Source: CALGLS01 sp965222105
GTDB lineage: Bacteria; Bacteroidota; Bacteroidia; Chitinophagales; Saprospiraceae
Length of the DNA: 64,000 nt
Assembly (NCBI GenBank): GCA_965222105.1
Contig: CBDCTQ010000054.1
Location: forward strand, 76,421-140,420
Direction: 5' to 3'
In this document: one piece after another, positions 56,070 to 64,000 of the stretch
Position numbering within the stretch: the stretch's first letter is position 1
Layout: every line of letters begins with the position of its first letter
Notes under the pieces: model-generated
Told to the model about the DNA's origin: nothing
The model's input: the letters and a program-made list of their open reading frames with translations, nothing else
Database searches by the model: none
Made by a program: the position numbers and the translations under genes

Positions 56070-56199
56070 ACATTTGCCTTTGGAAAAGTAAGTAAGGCCA
56101 AAGGTACAAAAACATTTAAAAGGCCCTCTAAAATTTGCACAAACACGAAGGGCATTTTTTTGAAAAATTATCTGAAGACAACCTTGTACAAATATGTTG

Positions 56200-57843
56200 T
56201 TACAATCTCGCCCATTTCAAGCGATGTTGTTCTCCATTTTGCCGCAACAGCGAGACCCCGTACAAACCCGATGGAAGGTGTGATAAGTCTAGCTGCCAGA
56301 AGTCATAAAGGGAAATGGACTGCCGAAAAACGCTTTGACCATTCATGGACGTGACTTCCAGTTGCCCTAAAAATACTTCCTCACCCTCGTTTTTTATTCG
56401 CAATACCCCATCTTCAGATGGGTTTTGAATCAAGGCGATTCCAACGGTTGACGTTGCTCCTTCAACGGCTACCCCAACACACATGGGGTCAATCTCCCAG
56501 GGTTCATCGCGCATATACGTATATATGGCCCCTCCCTCTACAATTTCGGAATTTCCAATAGAGTCGGCTTGCCAGGCCCCCACTATTATTTGACTGCCTG
56601 AAGTGGCAACATCGCTTCCGAATAAGTCGGAGTATACCCTTTGGGTTCCAGCAATTTTTTGAACTTCGTCCCAATCACAATTGTCCTGTAATTCGAAAAT
56701 ATAAGCGGCACCTGCATAAAAAACTGTATGCTGTCCGTTCTCATCGGTCGACTCTCCGGAAGCCCCAATGACACAAACCGATCCATCAATAGAGAGGCTT
56801 CCACCAAAGGCGGCCTGGGCTTTAAAGTCGGAGGCATACGCCTTTTGCCGTTCCACCCAACTACCATTTTCCCAGTGAAAAAAGTAAACGGTACCGGTCA
56901 CTCCCCCTGTCCCTCCTCCAGGTTGCTCATTTTCACCTACTGATCCTATGGCCACCCACTCGTCGTAGATAGCCACGTCGCCGCCAAAATGTTCCAATCC
57001 TCCGGGGTCGGAAGGGGTTAGCTTTTGCAGATCACTGGAAATGATGGTTTCAAAATCACATCCTCCGCCGCAGTAAACGGCATAGGCAGAACCTGCCTCA
57101 GGTAAAATCGGCGATTCATCTTTTCGGCTGGCCCCAACGACCATCCCATTTTCGTGAATATTGAGAAAACGACCAAATTGGTCTTCCTCCGCACGGTCAG
57201 GGGCAGTGAGTTTTTTAAGGAATGCCCAGGTATGGTCGCTATTTCGCTTATACAAAAAAACAGCTCCAGCCTCCAATATAAAATTGCCTCCATTTTCATC
57301 ATAAGGATGACGATAGGATCCGACTAAGGCATAGTCCTCAATCATGTCGATGGTATAACCAAAATAGTCCCCGCCTTCCGGCTGTTCCAGCATCAGAGAA
57401 TCCGTCAAAAGCCACTCCTCCAGATTGCCATCGAAATGGTATGCATACACCCTCCCGGCATTTGCGACGCCGGAGTGGTCTTCGTTGTAAGCGCCAACGA
57501 GGGCACTGTTGCCAGCAATGGCTACTTCCGATCCATAGTACCCAGACAACTCGAAATGCGGAGAGGTTACCTTTTTGATTTCCTCCCAATTGCCATTAAT
57601 GAGCTGATAAAAATACGCCGCACCTACATTTCCCTGAAACGAATGCGGCCATTCTCCTTCCTGATAGTGGGCTCCGACAACAGCAAAATTGCCCGAAGTA
57701 GCCACTGCATAACCGAAATAATCTCCCGATTCTAAGTCCAGGGAACCTGTTTTTTCGAGTAAACTCCAGTTTTGTGCAAACAAAGAAACCGGAATAAAGG
57801 AGATGGAGAAGATTAACAATAAACAGGATACTGATTTTCGCAT
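56200..57843 (-). CDS. Secreted FG-GAP repeat protein with T9SS-like C-terminus
   Basis: 547 residues: signal peptide (MRKSVSCLLLIFSISFIPVSL...FAQ), about seven FG-GAP/integrin-type beta-propeller repeats (DYFGYAVATSGNFAVVGAHY, GYYGSEVAIAGNSALVGAYN, DLFGSDVATSGSQIIVGAWQ), and a C-terminal sorting domain (LIQNPSEDGVLRI, VTSMNGQSVFRQSI, LPSGLYGVSLL). It should be exported by T9SS. Neighbouring genes are also surface or signalling proteins. Confidence 0.88.
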   Translation of the reverse strand: MRKSVSCLLLIFSISFIPVSLFAQNWSLLEKTGSLDLESGDYFGYAVATSGNFAVVGAHYQEGEWPHSFQGNVGAAYFYQLINGNWEEIKKVTSPHFELSGYYGSEVAIAGNSALVGAYNEDHSGVANAGRVYAYHFDGNLEEWLLTDSLMLEQPEGGDYFGYTIDMIEDYALVGSYRHPYDENGGNFILEAGAVFLYKRNSDHTWAFLKKLTAPDRAEEDQFGRFLNIHENGMVVGASRKDESPILPEAGSAYAVYCGGGCDFETIISSDLQKLTPSDPGGLEHFGGDVAIYDEWVAIGSVGENEQPGGGTGGVTGTVYFFHWENGSWVERQKAYASDFKAQAAFGGSLSIDGSVCVIGASGESTDENGQHTVFYAGAAYIFELQDNCDWDEVQKIAGTQRVYSDLFGSDVATSGSQIIVGAWQADSIGNSEIVEGGAIYTYMRDEPWEIDPMCVGVAVEGATSTVGIALIQNPSEDGVLRIKNEGEEVFLGQLEVTSMNGQSVFRQSISLYDFWQLDLSHLPSGLYGVSLLRQNGEQHRLKWARL

Positions 57844-57888
57844 AGATTAGGAATTTAAGGTGTAGGTAATAATGAAGCAGACAACTTC

Positions 57889-58392
57889 TTAAAAAGTACC
57901 CGTTCTGGGAGGGCCGTCATTTTCAAGGTCTCTAAAAAACCACTTCCCCAAACATTCACCACAGCTTTGGTCCAGACATTCAATTTGGCCATCTACATTA
58001 GCGGTGATACAGTTTCCCTCAACATTACAAATACAGCGAAAACTTATCACAAACTTAGGGTCGATATGAAGTATATCCGGGCCTACGGTTTGTTCCAGCA
58101 CCGTGTGAGGAATATCTTCATCCTGATTGTCTGGCATGATTAAAAGATTGTCTATGTTTTCGAAGAGGTTGAAGCCAGGCTTTGCAACGATTTTACTGCC
58201 AGCCATTCTAGCCCCTTTAACCTTTTTAATTACCTTTTTGTACTCGTCCACTTTAGATGGGTTGACTTTGTAAGACGATACTTTTTTCCATTTGGATTTG
58301 AATCCCACAGGAGATTCAGCGTTTTGGAATGTCGTGGTAAAGAAGGTACACAGCAATAGCGAGGCAGTGATGATGAGGGAGAATCCTTTCAT
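57889..58392 (-). CDS. Hypothetical secreted cysteine-containing protein
   Basis: About 167 residues from the ATG at 58392 (signal peptide MKGFSLIITASLLLCTFFTT). The middle is Lys-rich; the C-terminal 60 residues carry five or six cysteines (CICNVEGNC, CLDQSCGECLG) that could form disulfides in the periplasm or outside. No family recognised. It lies between the FG-GAP protein and the response regulator, same strand. Confidence 0.65.
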   Translation of the reverse strand: MKGFSLIITASLLLCTFFTTTFQNAESPVGFKSKWKKVSSYKVNPSKVDEYKKVIKKVKGARMAGSKIVAKPGFNLFENIDNLLIMPDNQDEDIPHTVLEQTVGPDILHIDPKFVISFRCICNVEGNCITANVDGQIECLDQSCGECLGKWFFRDLENDGPPRTGTF

Positions 58393-58501
58393 GATTAATA
58401 AAATTTTCGTTGAAGTGAATAAAGTCTTCCAGGTAAGACCCAAAGGTCGGGGCAAACAGGTGCTATTGCCTCACAGGAATATGTGATTTTATAAAATTAA
58501 G

Positions 58502-59113
58502 TTACTTCGAGCGAAGTATTTTGATGGCTTCTGTACGGCTGTGGACTTCAAGTTTGCCATAAATGCTTTTCACATGCGTATTGATGGTGTTGATACTAAC
58601 ATAATGGCGATTCGCAATTTCACGGTAAAGTTTACCATCGGCAAGATCCAATAATACGGTATACTCTTTGGGGGTAAGCGGGGTCAACAACTTTTGGTTA
58701 AGCGCTTCCAGGCACAAAAATTCTTTCTGTTGATTTTGGTAATTATACCAGGCAATTTCAATAGCCGAATAAATTGCTTTCTCCTCAAAGGGTTTGACAA
58801 TGTAACCAGCCGGTTGAAAAACTTTGGCCCGAGCCAAGGTGTCCGGATCGGCATAAGAAGTAATGAATATGAAAGGGATGCGATGATTGTTGAAGAGAGA
58901 AGCGGCAATGTCCAGGCCCGAAAATTGTCCGCCGAGATTTATGTCGAGCAGCACCAGGTCGGTTGATCCGGCAGCCAAATGGTCTAAAGCTGCCACCTCG
59001 TCGTAGGCTAGTCCAACTATCGAATAGCGCTTCGCTTGCAGTATTTGTTGAAGGTTGCGCGCGATGATCGGCTCATCTTCAACAATTAAAATTCGTAGGG
59101 CTTCATTTTTCAT
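58502..59113 (-). CDS. LuxR-type response regulator
   Basis: 203 residues: a receiver (ILIVEDEPIIARNL; phospho-Asp in LVLLDINLGG near 57; Lys in YIVKPFEEKAI) and a C-terminal LuxR HTH from about 145 (LTPKEYTVLLDLADGKLYRE, NTINTHVKSIYGKL). It starts directly after the kinase stop, so it is the partner of that kinase. Confidence 0.93.
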   Translation of the reverse strand: MKNEALRILIVEDEPIIARNLQQILQAKRYSIVGLAYDEVAALDHLAAGSTDLVLLDINLGGQFSGLDIAASLFNNHRIPFIFITSYADPDTLARAKVFQPAGYIVKPFEEKAIYSAIEIAWYNYQNQQKEFLCLEALNQKLLTPLTPKEYTVLLDLADGKLYREIANRHYVSINTINTHVKSIYGKLEVHSRTEAIKILRSK

Positions 59114-61228
59114 CTAACTAGGATAAGGAATACTCAGGTTGACTTCTGTCCCATTGCGTCGCAATACCTGCAAGGTAGCTTTTAGTTTTCGACAAAAGTC
59201 TTTTACTATGAGGAACCCCATTGATTCGGCCTTGTTCAGGTTAAACTCATCCGGCAGGCCGATACCATTGTCGCGTACACTAAGTTGGAGGATGTTGGCC
59301 TCTTTTCTCAATTGGATGCTCACCAATCCTTTTTCATTTTTTTGGAATGCATACTTCAGCGCATTGCTGATCAATTCGTTTAAAATCAACCCCAAAGGAA
59401 TCATAGTATCTACATCCAATTTTAGCGGATCCACTTTGGTTTCCATGAAAACAAAATCGGGGTTTACGTTGTAAGAGTTGAAAAGGCTTTGGGCCAATTC
59501 TTCTATATAGGTTTGGGAGTCAACTCCGAGTAAGTTGGCATCCTGATACAGGCTTTGATGGATCAATGCCATGGAACGCACCCGGTTTTTACCTTCTCTG
59601 ACGGCCTCCAATGCCTGTGGTTCTTTTATCTGATGTGCTTGCATACTCAACAAGGAGGACACTACCTGCAAATTATTTTTCACCCGATGATGTATTTCTT
59701 TTAATAACAATTCTTTTTCACTAAGAGCCAGGCCGATGATTTCATTTTTTTCTTCCAGCAGTCGATTGTCTCGTTGCTTTGACCGATAAAAATACCCCCC
59801 TAACACGGCCATACCTACCAAGGCACTCAATCCCAATCCCAAAAAAAATTGTCGGCGACGAGCCGTTTGAAGCTGTAAGGCATTCAATTCATTTTGAGTA
59901 AAAAGTAACTCGATCTGTTTTTCTTTTTCATTGACTTGATGACGCGTCTCTAATTCATAAATAGTTTCTTGTTTTTCCTTTTGATAGATCGTATCCGCCA
60001 AAATGCTGTAGGACTGTTGCCACTTTAATGCACGTTGATATTGCCCCAGCTTGCCATAGGTTTGGGCCAGCTTGTGACTGATTTCTTTTAGAAAATATTT
60101 CATCGAAAGAGAATCAGCCAAAAAGGCCGCCTCCAGAAATAATGGAAGTGCCAGCTCGGGTTTATTATTTCTGTAATGAAGGCCACCATAAAATAGGAGA
60201 ACTCTAATGGTACTTGTTTTGGTATTGATCAAGTTAGCAATATTCCTGGCTTCAACCAGCAGTTCTTCAGCTTTTGCTGGTTTGTGCTGGCGAATGTATA
60301 TTTCGGAAAGATCTAACAAATTACTTACCAACCGTTTTCTAATACCTAATTTCCTATTCATTTGAATCACTTCTTTATATTGCAGTACTGCTTTATTGAG
60401 TGAGTCACGCATTTCATTCGAACTGGCCAAACTGCTCAAGCAAGCCGCTTTCCAACTCAATACTCCCAAGCGGTCTGCTAACAAGTAGCCCTTCTGTGCA
60501 TATATTTGCATATTCTCTATATCATCCAACAGCATAAAAATATTGGCTAAAGATTTATAGGATTTTATCATTCTGGCAGAATCTCTCTGCTCCATCCTGA
60601 GTTCCAGGCATTTCTGTTCATAATCTCGCGCTTTCGCAATGTTTCCCAGGTGCAAATTGAGATTTGCAAGGCTCGAATAACCTTCTGCAATTCCTTGTTG
60701 ATGCCCGATTTCCCGTTTAATAGCCATTCCTTTTTCCAACAACACTTTTGCACTGTCTAATTGCCCCAGATTGGTATACGATTGGCCCAGATCAATCATC
60801 TTGGAGCTAGCTTGTTGGGTTTCCCCCAACGCCAAATCAATACGTATTCCTTCGCGCAATAGCGGGATCGAAAGGCGGGTTTGCCCCAAAAGAAAATACA
60901 GTTCCGATATCGGTTTTACAATGGAAGAGTAGACGGATTTGTTTTCCATCTTTCCGGAAAGATCAATTGATTTTTGATAAAATGGGAGGGCCTCCCTTAG
61001 TGCGGATTGTTTTCGTTTGATTTCTCCCATTTTCTGCAACACTTCTATCATTCCAATCGTGTCCTGGTTTTCCTCAAAGGCCGCATAAGCTGTCTCTAAA
61101 TCCAATGAGTCTGGGTCTGCTTTTTTAGTCGGAAAGGACGCTTCAGAATTATAAAATGGTGGAGCCTTTTGCCCCATTACAAAACAAGGCACTAAACATA
61201 AAACCCATAGTATGTTGGTGGAAGACAT
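59114..61228 (-). CDS. TPR-containing histidine kinase (HisKA_2 type)
   Basis: 704 residues: signal peptide, then about ten TPR units (about 45-430, e.g. ALREALPFYQKSIDLSGKM, AEGYSSLANLNLHLGNIAKA), a coiled coil (about 425-455), one membrane helix (FFLGLGLSALVGMAVLGGYF near 460), the phospho-acceptor box LLLKEIHHRVKNNLQVVSSL near 511 and an HATPase domain (LGLILNELISNALKYAF; DNGIGLP). The periplasmic TPR sensor with HisKA_2 is a usual Bacteroidota design. Confidence 0.93.
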   Translation of the reverse strand: MSSTNILWVLCLVPCFVMGQKAPPFYNSEASFPTKKADPDSLDLETAYAAFEENQDTIGMIEVLQKMGEIKRKQSALREALPFYQKSIDLSGKMENKSVYSSIVKPISELYFLLGQTRLSIPLLREGIRIDLALGETQQASSKMIDLGQSYTNLGQLDSAKVLLEKGMAIKREIGHQQGIAEGYSSLANLNLHLGNIAKARDYEQKCLELRMEQRDSARMIKSYKSLANIFMLLDDIENMQIYAQKGYLLADRLGVLSWKAACLSSLASSNEMRDSLNKAVLQYKEVIQMNRKLGIRKRLVSNLLDLSEIYIRQHKPAKAEELLVEARNIANLINTKTSTIRVLLFYGGLHYRNNKPELALPLFLEAAFLADSLSMKYFLKEISHKLAQTYGKLGQYQRALKWQQSYSILADTIYQKEKQETIYELETRHQVNEKEKQIELLFTQNELNALQLQTARRRQFFLGLGLSALVGMAVLGGYFYRSKQRDNRLLEEKNEIIGLALSEKELLLKEIHHRVKNNLQVVSSLLSMQAHQIKEPQALEAVREGKNRVRSMALIHQSLYQDANLLGVDSQTYIEELAQSLFNSYNVNPDFVFMETKVDPLKLDVDTMIPLGLILNELISNALKYAFQKNEKGLVSIQLRKEANILQLSVRDNGIGLPDEFNLNKAESMGFLIVKDFCRKLKATLQVLRRNGTEVNLSIPYPS

Positions 61229-61351
61229 TTAGTTTCAAATCGCATTTCTGAAAAAGGCACCATTCAAAGATAAGTAAAAACAGCTAAATAAAAAAGGAAC
61301 CAAGGAGGGCTCAGATCAATTGACCTTGCATGGATAAATCCTATCCCACCC

Positions 61352-62428
61352 TCACTCCTCCTCCCAAAAGTCAAACTCCAACTGGATCCCTGCCTTCGAC
61401 TCTTTCATCAAATTGCTCACCGATACCCCCAGCAACCGCACGGCTCTCACTTCCCCTGCGTTGTCGTATAACAATTCTTTCACAACATCGTAAAACAATG
61501 TTCGGCTCCTGACCTCACTGCCAAACGATTTGCTGCGGGTGAAGATAACAAATTCCGGTGTTTTCATTTTCAAAGTCACCGTGCGACCGTAGTTATTGCT
61601 CTTTTGCATATAGTCAAACACCCGGTCGGCAATGGGCTGCAACTTATCCCACATCTCCTCTACCTTTGCTACATCATCAAAAAAAGTCCGCTCTGCCCCG
61701 ATCGATTTCCGAATCCGGTGAGGATTTACCTTTCTATCGTCCCGGGCTCTGACCATGCGGTAGTAATACCGCCCGCTTTTGCCAAATCGCCGGGCCATCT
61801 CCAACTCCGAAAGTGCTTTGAGGTCGGCGCCGGTTCGGATACCCATTTTGTGCATTCGCTTGGCCGTGACCTTCCCCACCCCGTAAAACTTTTCAATGGG
61901 CAGGACCTCCAAAAACGGAATGGCCTCAGCAGGGGTGATCACCTTCATGCCATTGGGCTTGTTGATGTCGGAGGCAATCTTTGCCAGAAACTTGTTGAAC
62001 GATACCCCGGCAGAGGCCGTAAGCTGAGTTTCTTCAAAAATTCGCTGCCTGATTTTTTTGGCGATTAACGTCCCCGAATTCAGATTCAACTTATTTTCGG
62101 TAACGTCCAAAAATGCTTCATCCAACGACAGCGGCTCGATCAGATCCGTATACTCCTCAAAAATGCGTCGTATCTGTTGCGAGACCTCCCGATACACTTC
62201 AAACCTCGATTTGACAAATATCAACGCCGGACACAACCGCGCCGCCATCCCTCCCGGCATCGCCGAGCGCACCCCGTATTTCCGCGCTTCATAGCTCGCC
62301 GCCGCCACCACGCCCCGCTTGCCACCTCCTCCTACCGCTACGGGCTTGCCCCACAGTTCGGGGTTGTCGCGCTGCTCTACGGAGGCGAAAAAAGCGTCCA
62401 TGTCGATATGGATTATTTTTCGGTACAT
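61352..62428 (-). CDS. dinB: DNA polymerase IV
   Basis: 358 residues from the ATG at 62428 (MYRKIIHIDMDAFFASVEQR), preferred over an in-frame ATG at 62500 that runs back through the terminator hairpin. Y-family motifs: the metal-binding IIHIDMDAFF, LDEAFLDVT near 105 and GVSFNKFLAKIASDINKPNG near 145. The C-terminal little finger domain is complete and ends in a clamp-binding-like LEFDF. Confidence 0.93.
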   Translation of the reverse strand: MYRKIIHIDMDAFFASVEQRDNPELWGKPVAVGGGGKRGVVAAASYEARKYGVRSAMPGGMAARLCPALIFVKSRFEVYREVSQQIRRIFEEYTDLIEPLSLDEAFLDVTENKLNLNSGTLIAKKIRQRIFEETQLTASAGVSFNKFLAKIASDINKPNGMKVITPAEAIPFLEVLPIEKFYGVGKVTAKRMHKMGIRTGADLKALSELEMARRFGKSGRYYYRMVRARDDRKVNPHRIRKSIGAERTFFDDVAKVEEMWDKLQPIADRVFDYMQKSNNYGRTVTLKMKTPEFVIFTRSKSFGSEVRSRTLFYDVVKELLYDNAGEVRAVRLLGVSVSNLMKESKAGIQLEFDFWEEE

Positions 62429-62439
62429 CGGTCTGAATA

Positions 62440-62482
62440 ATACTAAAAAAAACAAACCCCGCCTGAAAAAATAACAGGCGGG
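62440..62482 (-). terminator. Intrinsic terminator between the 62531 gene and dinB
   Basis: CCCGCCTG and CAGGCGGG pair across an A-rich loop; on the minus strand the hairpin is followed by GTTTGTTTTTTTTA. Confidence 0.75.
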
Positions 62483-62530
62483 ATTTATTTTCCCGGACAA
62501 ATCATCCAGGATAGGAGCGCTGGCAGACTC

Positions 62531-63223
62531 TTATTTGCTAATCAAAAACTTAACCGTTTCCACCCCATGCTTGCCGCTGATGCGATAGTAAAACAGGGTT
62601 CCCGTTTGCTGGCTCCAGTTGAAAGGCATCAGGTGCTGACCTTCGGTGAGTGTGCCTGAATAAACTGATTTGAGCACTTTGCCGTTGGCATCCAATAGCT
62701 CGACGGAAATCTGGTCTTCGGCCAGGAGGTTGAGTTCGAGGGTATGTTGTCCGGCGGAAGGACTTGGGTACACGCTAAACGATTTGCGGGCATTGGCAAG
62801 TCCAGCTCCTTCCAGGGATTTTTCAGTAGGTCGCATCAGCAGAAAACTGATATTTCGGAGGATGTTTTTTTGGTAATCGGGCAGGTTTTCATCGGGTCGC
62901 ATGCCCATCATATCTTCGCTCCTGTTGATCGATTCAACTAAGCGCCGACTTTCAAACTCTGACATATACTTATTGAGTATGGTCAGCTCCTTGTCCATGT
63001 CGACTTTTTTGAGTGCTTTTAGTTCTTCCTGCAAGGCATCGATATCGGCGTTGTATTTTTTGGAAAGTTCCATGACTACTTCCTCGTCGAATTCGCCCGC
63101 TCCTGCCTGCATGGCCACCATAAATGACAGCGATTCGACCACATACATGTTTAGTGCCCGTTCGATATTGTCTCTGAAACGATCCAGCCTGGACATAATT
63201 TCAGGGTCATTCATGTATTCCAT
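62531..63223 (-). CDS. Helical protein with T9SS sorting domain
   Basis: 230 residues. A helical N-terminal half (MNDPEIMSRLDRFRDNIERA; EVVMELSKKYNADIDALQEE) and a C-terminal sorting domain (SVYPSPSAGQHTLELNL, ELLDANGKVLKSVYSG, KFLISK). It lacks its own signal peptide. Its start overlaps the upstream gene by 13 bp, so it may be the second half of a once single exported protein split by a frame change. Confidence 0.72.
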   Translation of the reverse strand: MEYMNDPEIMSRLDRFRDNIERALNMYVVESLSFMVAMQAGAGEFDEEVVMELSKKYNADIDALQEELKALKKVDMDKELTILNKYMSEFESRRLVESINRSEDMMGMRPDENLPDYQKNILRNISFLLMRPTEKSLEGAGLANARKSFSVYPSPSAGQHTLELNLLAEDQISVELLDANGKVLKSVYSGTLTEGQHLMPFNWSQQTGTLFYYRISGKHGVETVKFLISK

Positions 63224-64000
63224 ACCCGGCCCCGGCCCAATTCTTCATCGAGTATTCTTTCGTACAGGGTTTCGAGCTGTGTCCGCATCCCGTCGAGGAA
63301 AGAACGGTCGCTGGCTTCAATCTTTGATTCGAGGCGGGTGCGTAGCTGTTGATAGGCCGGATAGCTTTCTTGCTCAAAGTAGGCCACAATCTCTTCCACA
63401 GCGGGGATATAACGATCCATTTCCTGAATCGTTTTCTCTTTTTTCTTACGGGCCTCTTCGGCCAGTTGCTCTTCGTAGGTGGTGTATTGCTCTTCAGTGA
63501 GTACGGTCTTATACCGTTCTTTCAGCACAGCCTGGTAGTTGTATCCGTTAGAATGGCTACCGGCAGCCAGCTCTTCATTCAGCTCTTCTTCTACGGCGAT
63601 TAATTGGTCGACTTGTTCATCGGTTAGTTCGAGGGCTAGCCAGAATTCTGTTTTAAAACCGGCTTTTCGGTTTTCCAAAATGCGTGCTTCGGTTTCTATG
63701 ATTTGCTCTTTTTTCAGAGATGCATATTTATCTTGTTGTGATGGAGTGAGTACAGCTTTGTATTTTTCTTTAGCTGCTGCCTGAATCTTTTCATATTCTG
63801 CCATTCTTTCAGCCATTACTTCTTCGGTTATATCTTCTCGTGGTATTTCCCGTTGGGCGGTATAGAAGTCCTGCAATTCTTGTTGGATGGCATCCAGTTG
63901 GTTCAACTGATTGGAGTCGAGTTGGAGCTGGGTGGAAAACTCTTTGATCTGATAGTAGTCGTAATAGCTTTCCATATCAATTTGGGCGGAAGCCAACCCG
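63211..64000 (-). CDS. Secreted coiled-coil protein with LTxxQ-like repeats (runs off the right edge)
   Basis: At least 262 residues; the first visible ones, ending ASAQ, are the end of a signal peptide whose start is outside the window. The body is helical and contains LTPSQQDKYASL, LTDEQVDQLI and LTEEQYTTYEEQ, reminiscent of Spy/CpxP-like LTxxQ proteins. It ends at 63211 inside the start of the next gene. Confidence 0.72.
   Translation of the reverse strand, partial: GLASAQIDMESYYDYYQIKEFSTQLQLDSNQLNQLDAIQQELQDFYTAQREIPREDITEEVMAERMAEYEKIQAAAKEKYKAVLTPSQQDKYASLKKEQIIETEARILENRKAGFKTEFWLALELTDEQVDQLIAVEEELNEELAAGSHSNGYNYQAVLKERYKTVLTEEQYTTYEEQLAEEARKKKEKTIQEMDRYIPAVEEIVAYFEQESYPAYQQLRTRLESKIEASDRSFLDGMRTQLETLYERILDEELGRGRVWNT

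Overview
The window reads as a chromosome segment of a Bacteroidota bacterium, most likely a Lewinella/Saprospiria-type organism. The reasons are a SusC/SusD pair, a hybrid two-component regulator with a Y_Y_Y domain, several secreted proteins with type IX secretion (T9SS) C-terminal sorting domains, DUF4199 proteins, BatA-like and Lol-like genes, a TATATTTG -7 box and a dense set of IS elements. The species assignment is inference.

Layout. 1-5 kb: a divergent pair, a secreted protein running off the left edge and a hybrid sensor/regulator, with a MITE-like element between them. 5.8-21 kb is core-like: tRNA-Pro, an acyl-CoA carboxylase beta subunit, a minus-strand block (Lol-like permease, BatA-like protein, degenerate dihydroorotase, two DUF4199 proteins, two glycosyltransferases, a sugar-phosphate isomerase), tyrS, an HNH-like protein and an orphan lantibiotic-dehydratase C-terminal-domain protein. 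21.5-27.7 kb: SusC/SusD, with an ISKra4 element inserted between susD and its terminator. 30.7-34.9 kb: a kynurenine-pathway operon (tryptophan dioxygenase, ACMSD, kynurenine monooxygenase, RidA-type deaminase).

34.9-55.1 kb is an AT-rich accessory region ending at tRNA-Lys. It holds a broken integrase, a two-gene operon led by a TIR-TPR-pseudoprotease protein (the best candidate for an undescribed, probably defence-related system), an ORF-less group II intron, and a PIN toxin-antitoxin locus split by an ISNCY element. A T9SS protein gene lies between two IS91-type ends. An IS91-type element with a companion tyrosine recombinase was entered by ISKra4, which was itself entered by ISAzo13. A second, truncated group II intron abuts an IS1 element, and a second MITE copy follows.

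55.3-64 kb: a HAD hydrolase, T9SS/FG-GAP secreted proteins, a TPR histidine kinase with its response regulator, dinB, and two overlapping secreted-protein genes at the right edge.

A recurrent theme is GC-rich short palindromes (about 22-41 bp) inserted in genes and spacers. Three of them break otherwise intact mobile-element ORFs, so the insertion points can be read to within a few bases. All database-level identities are from recognition of family motifs, not from searches.
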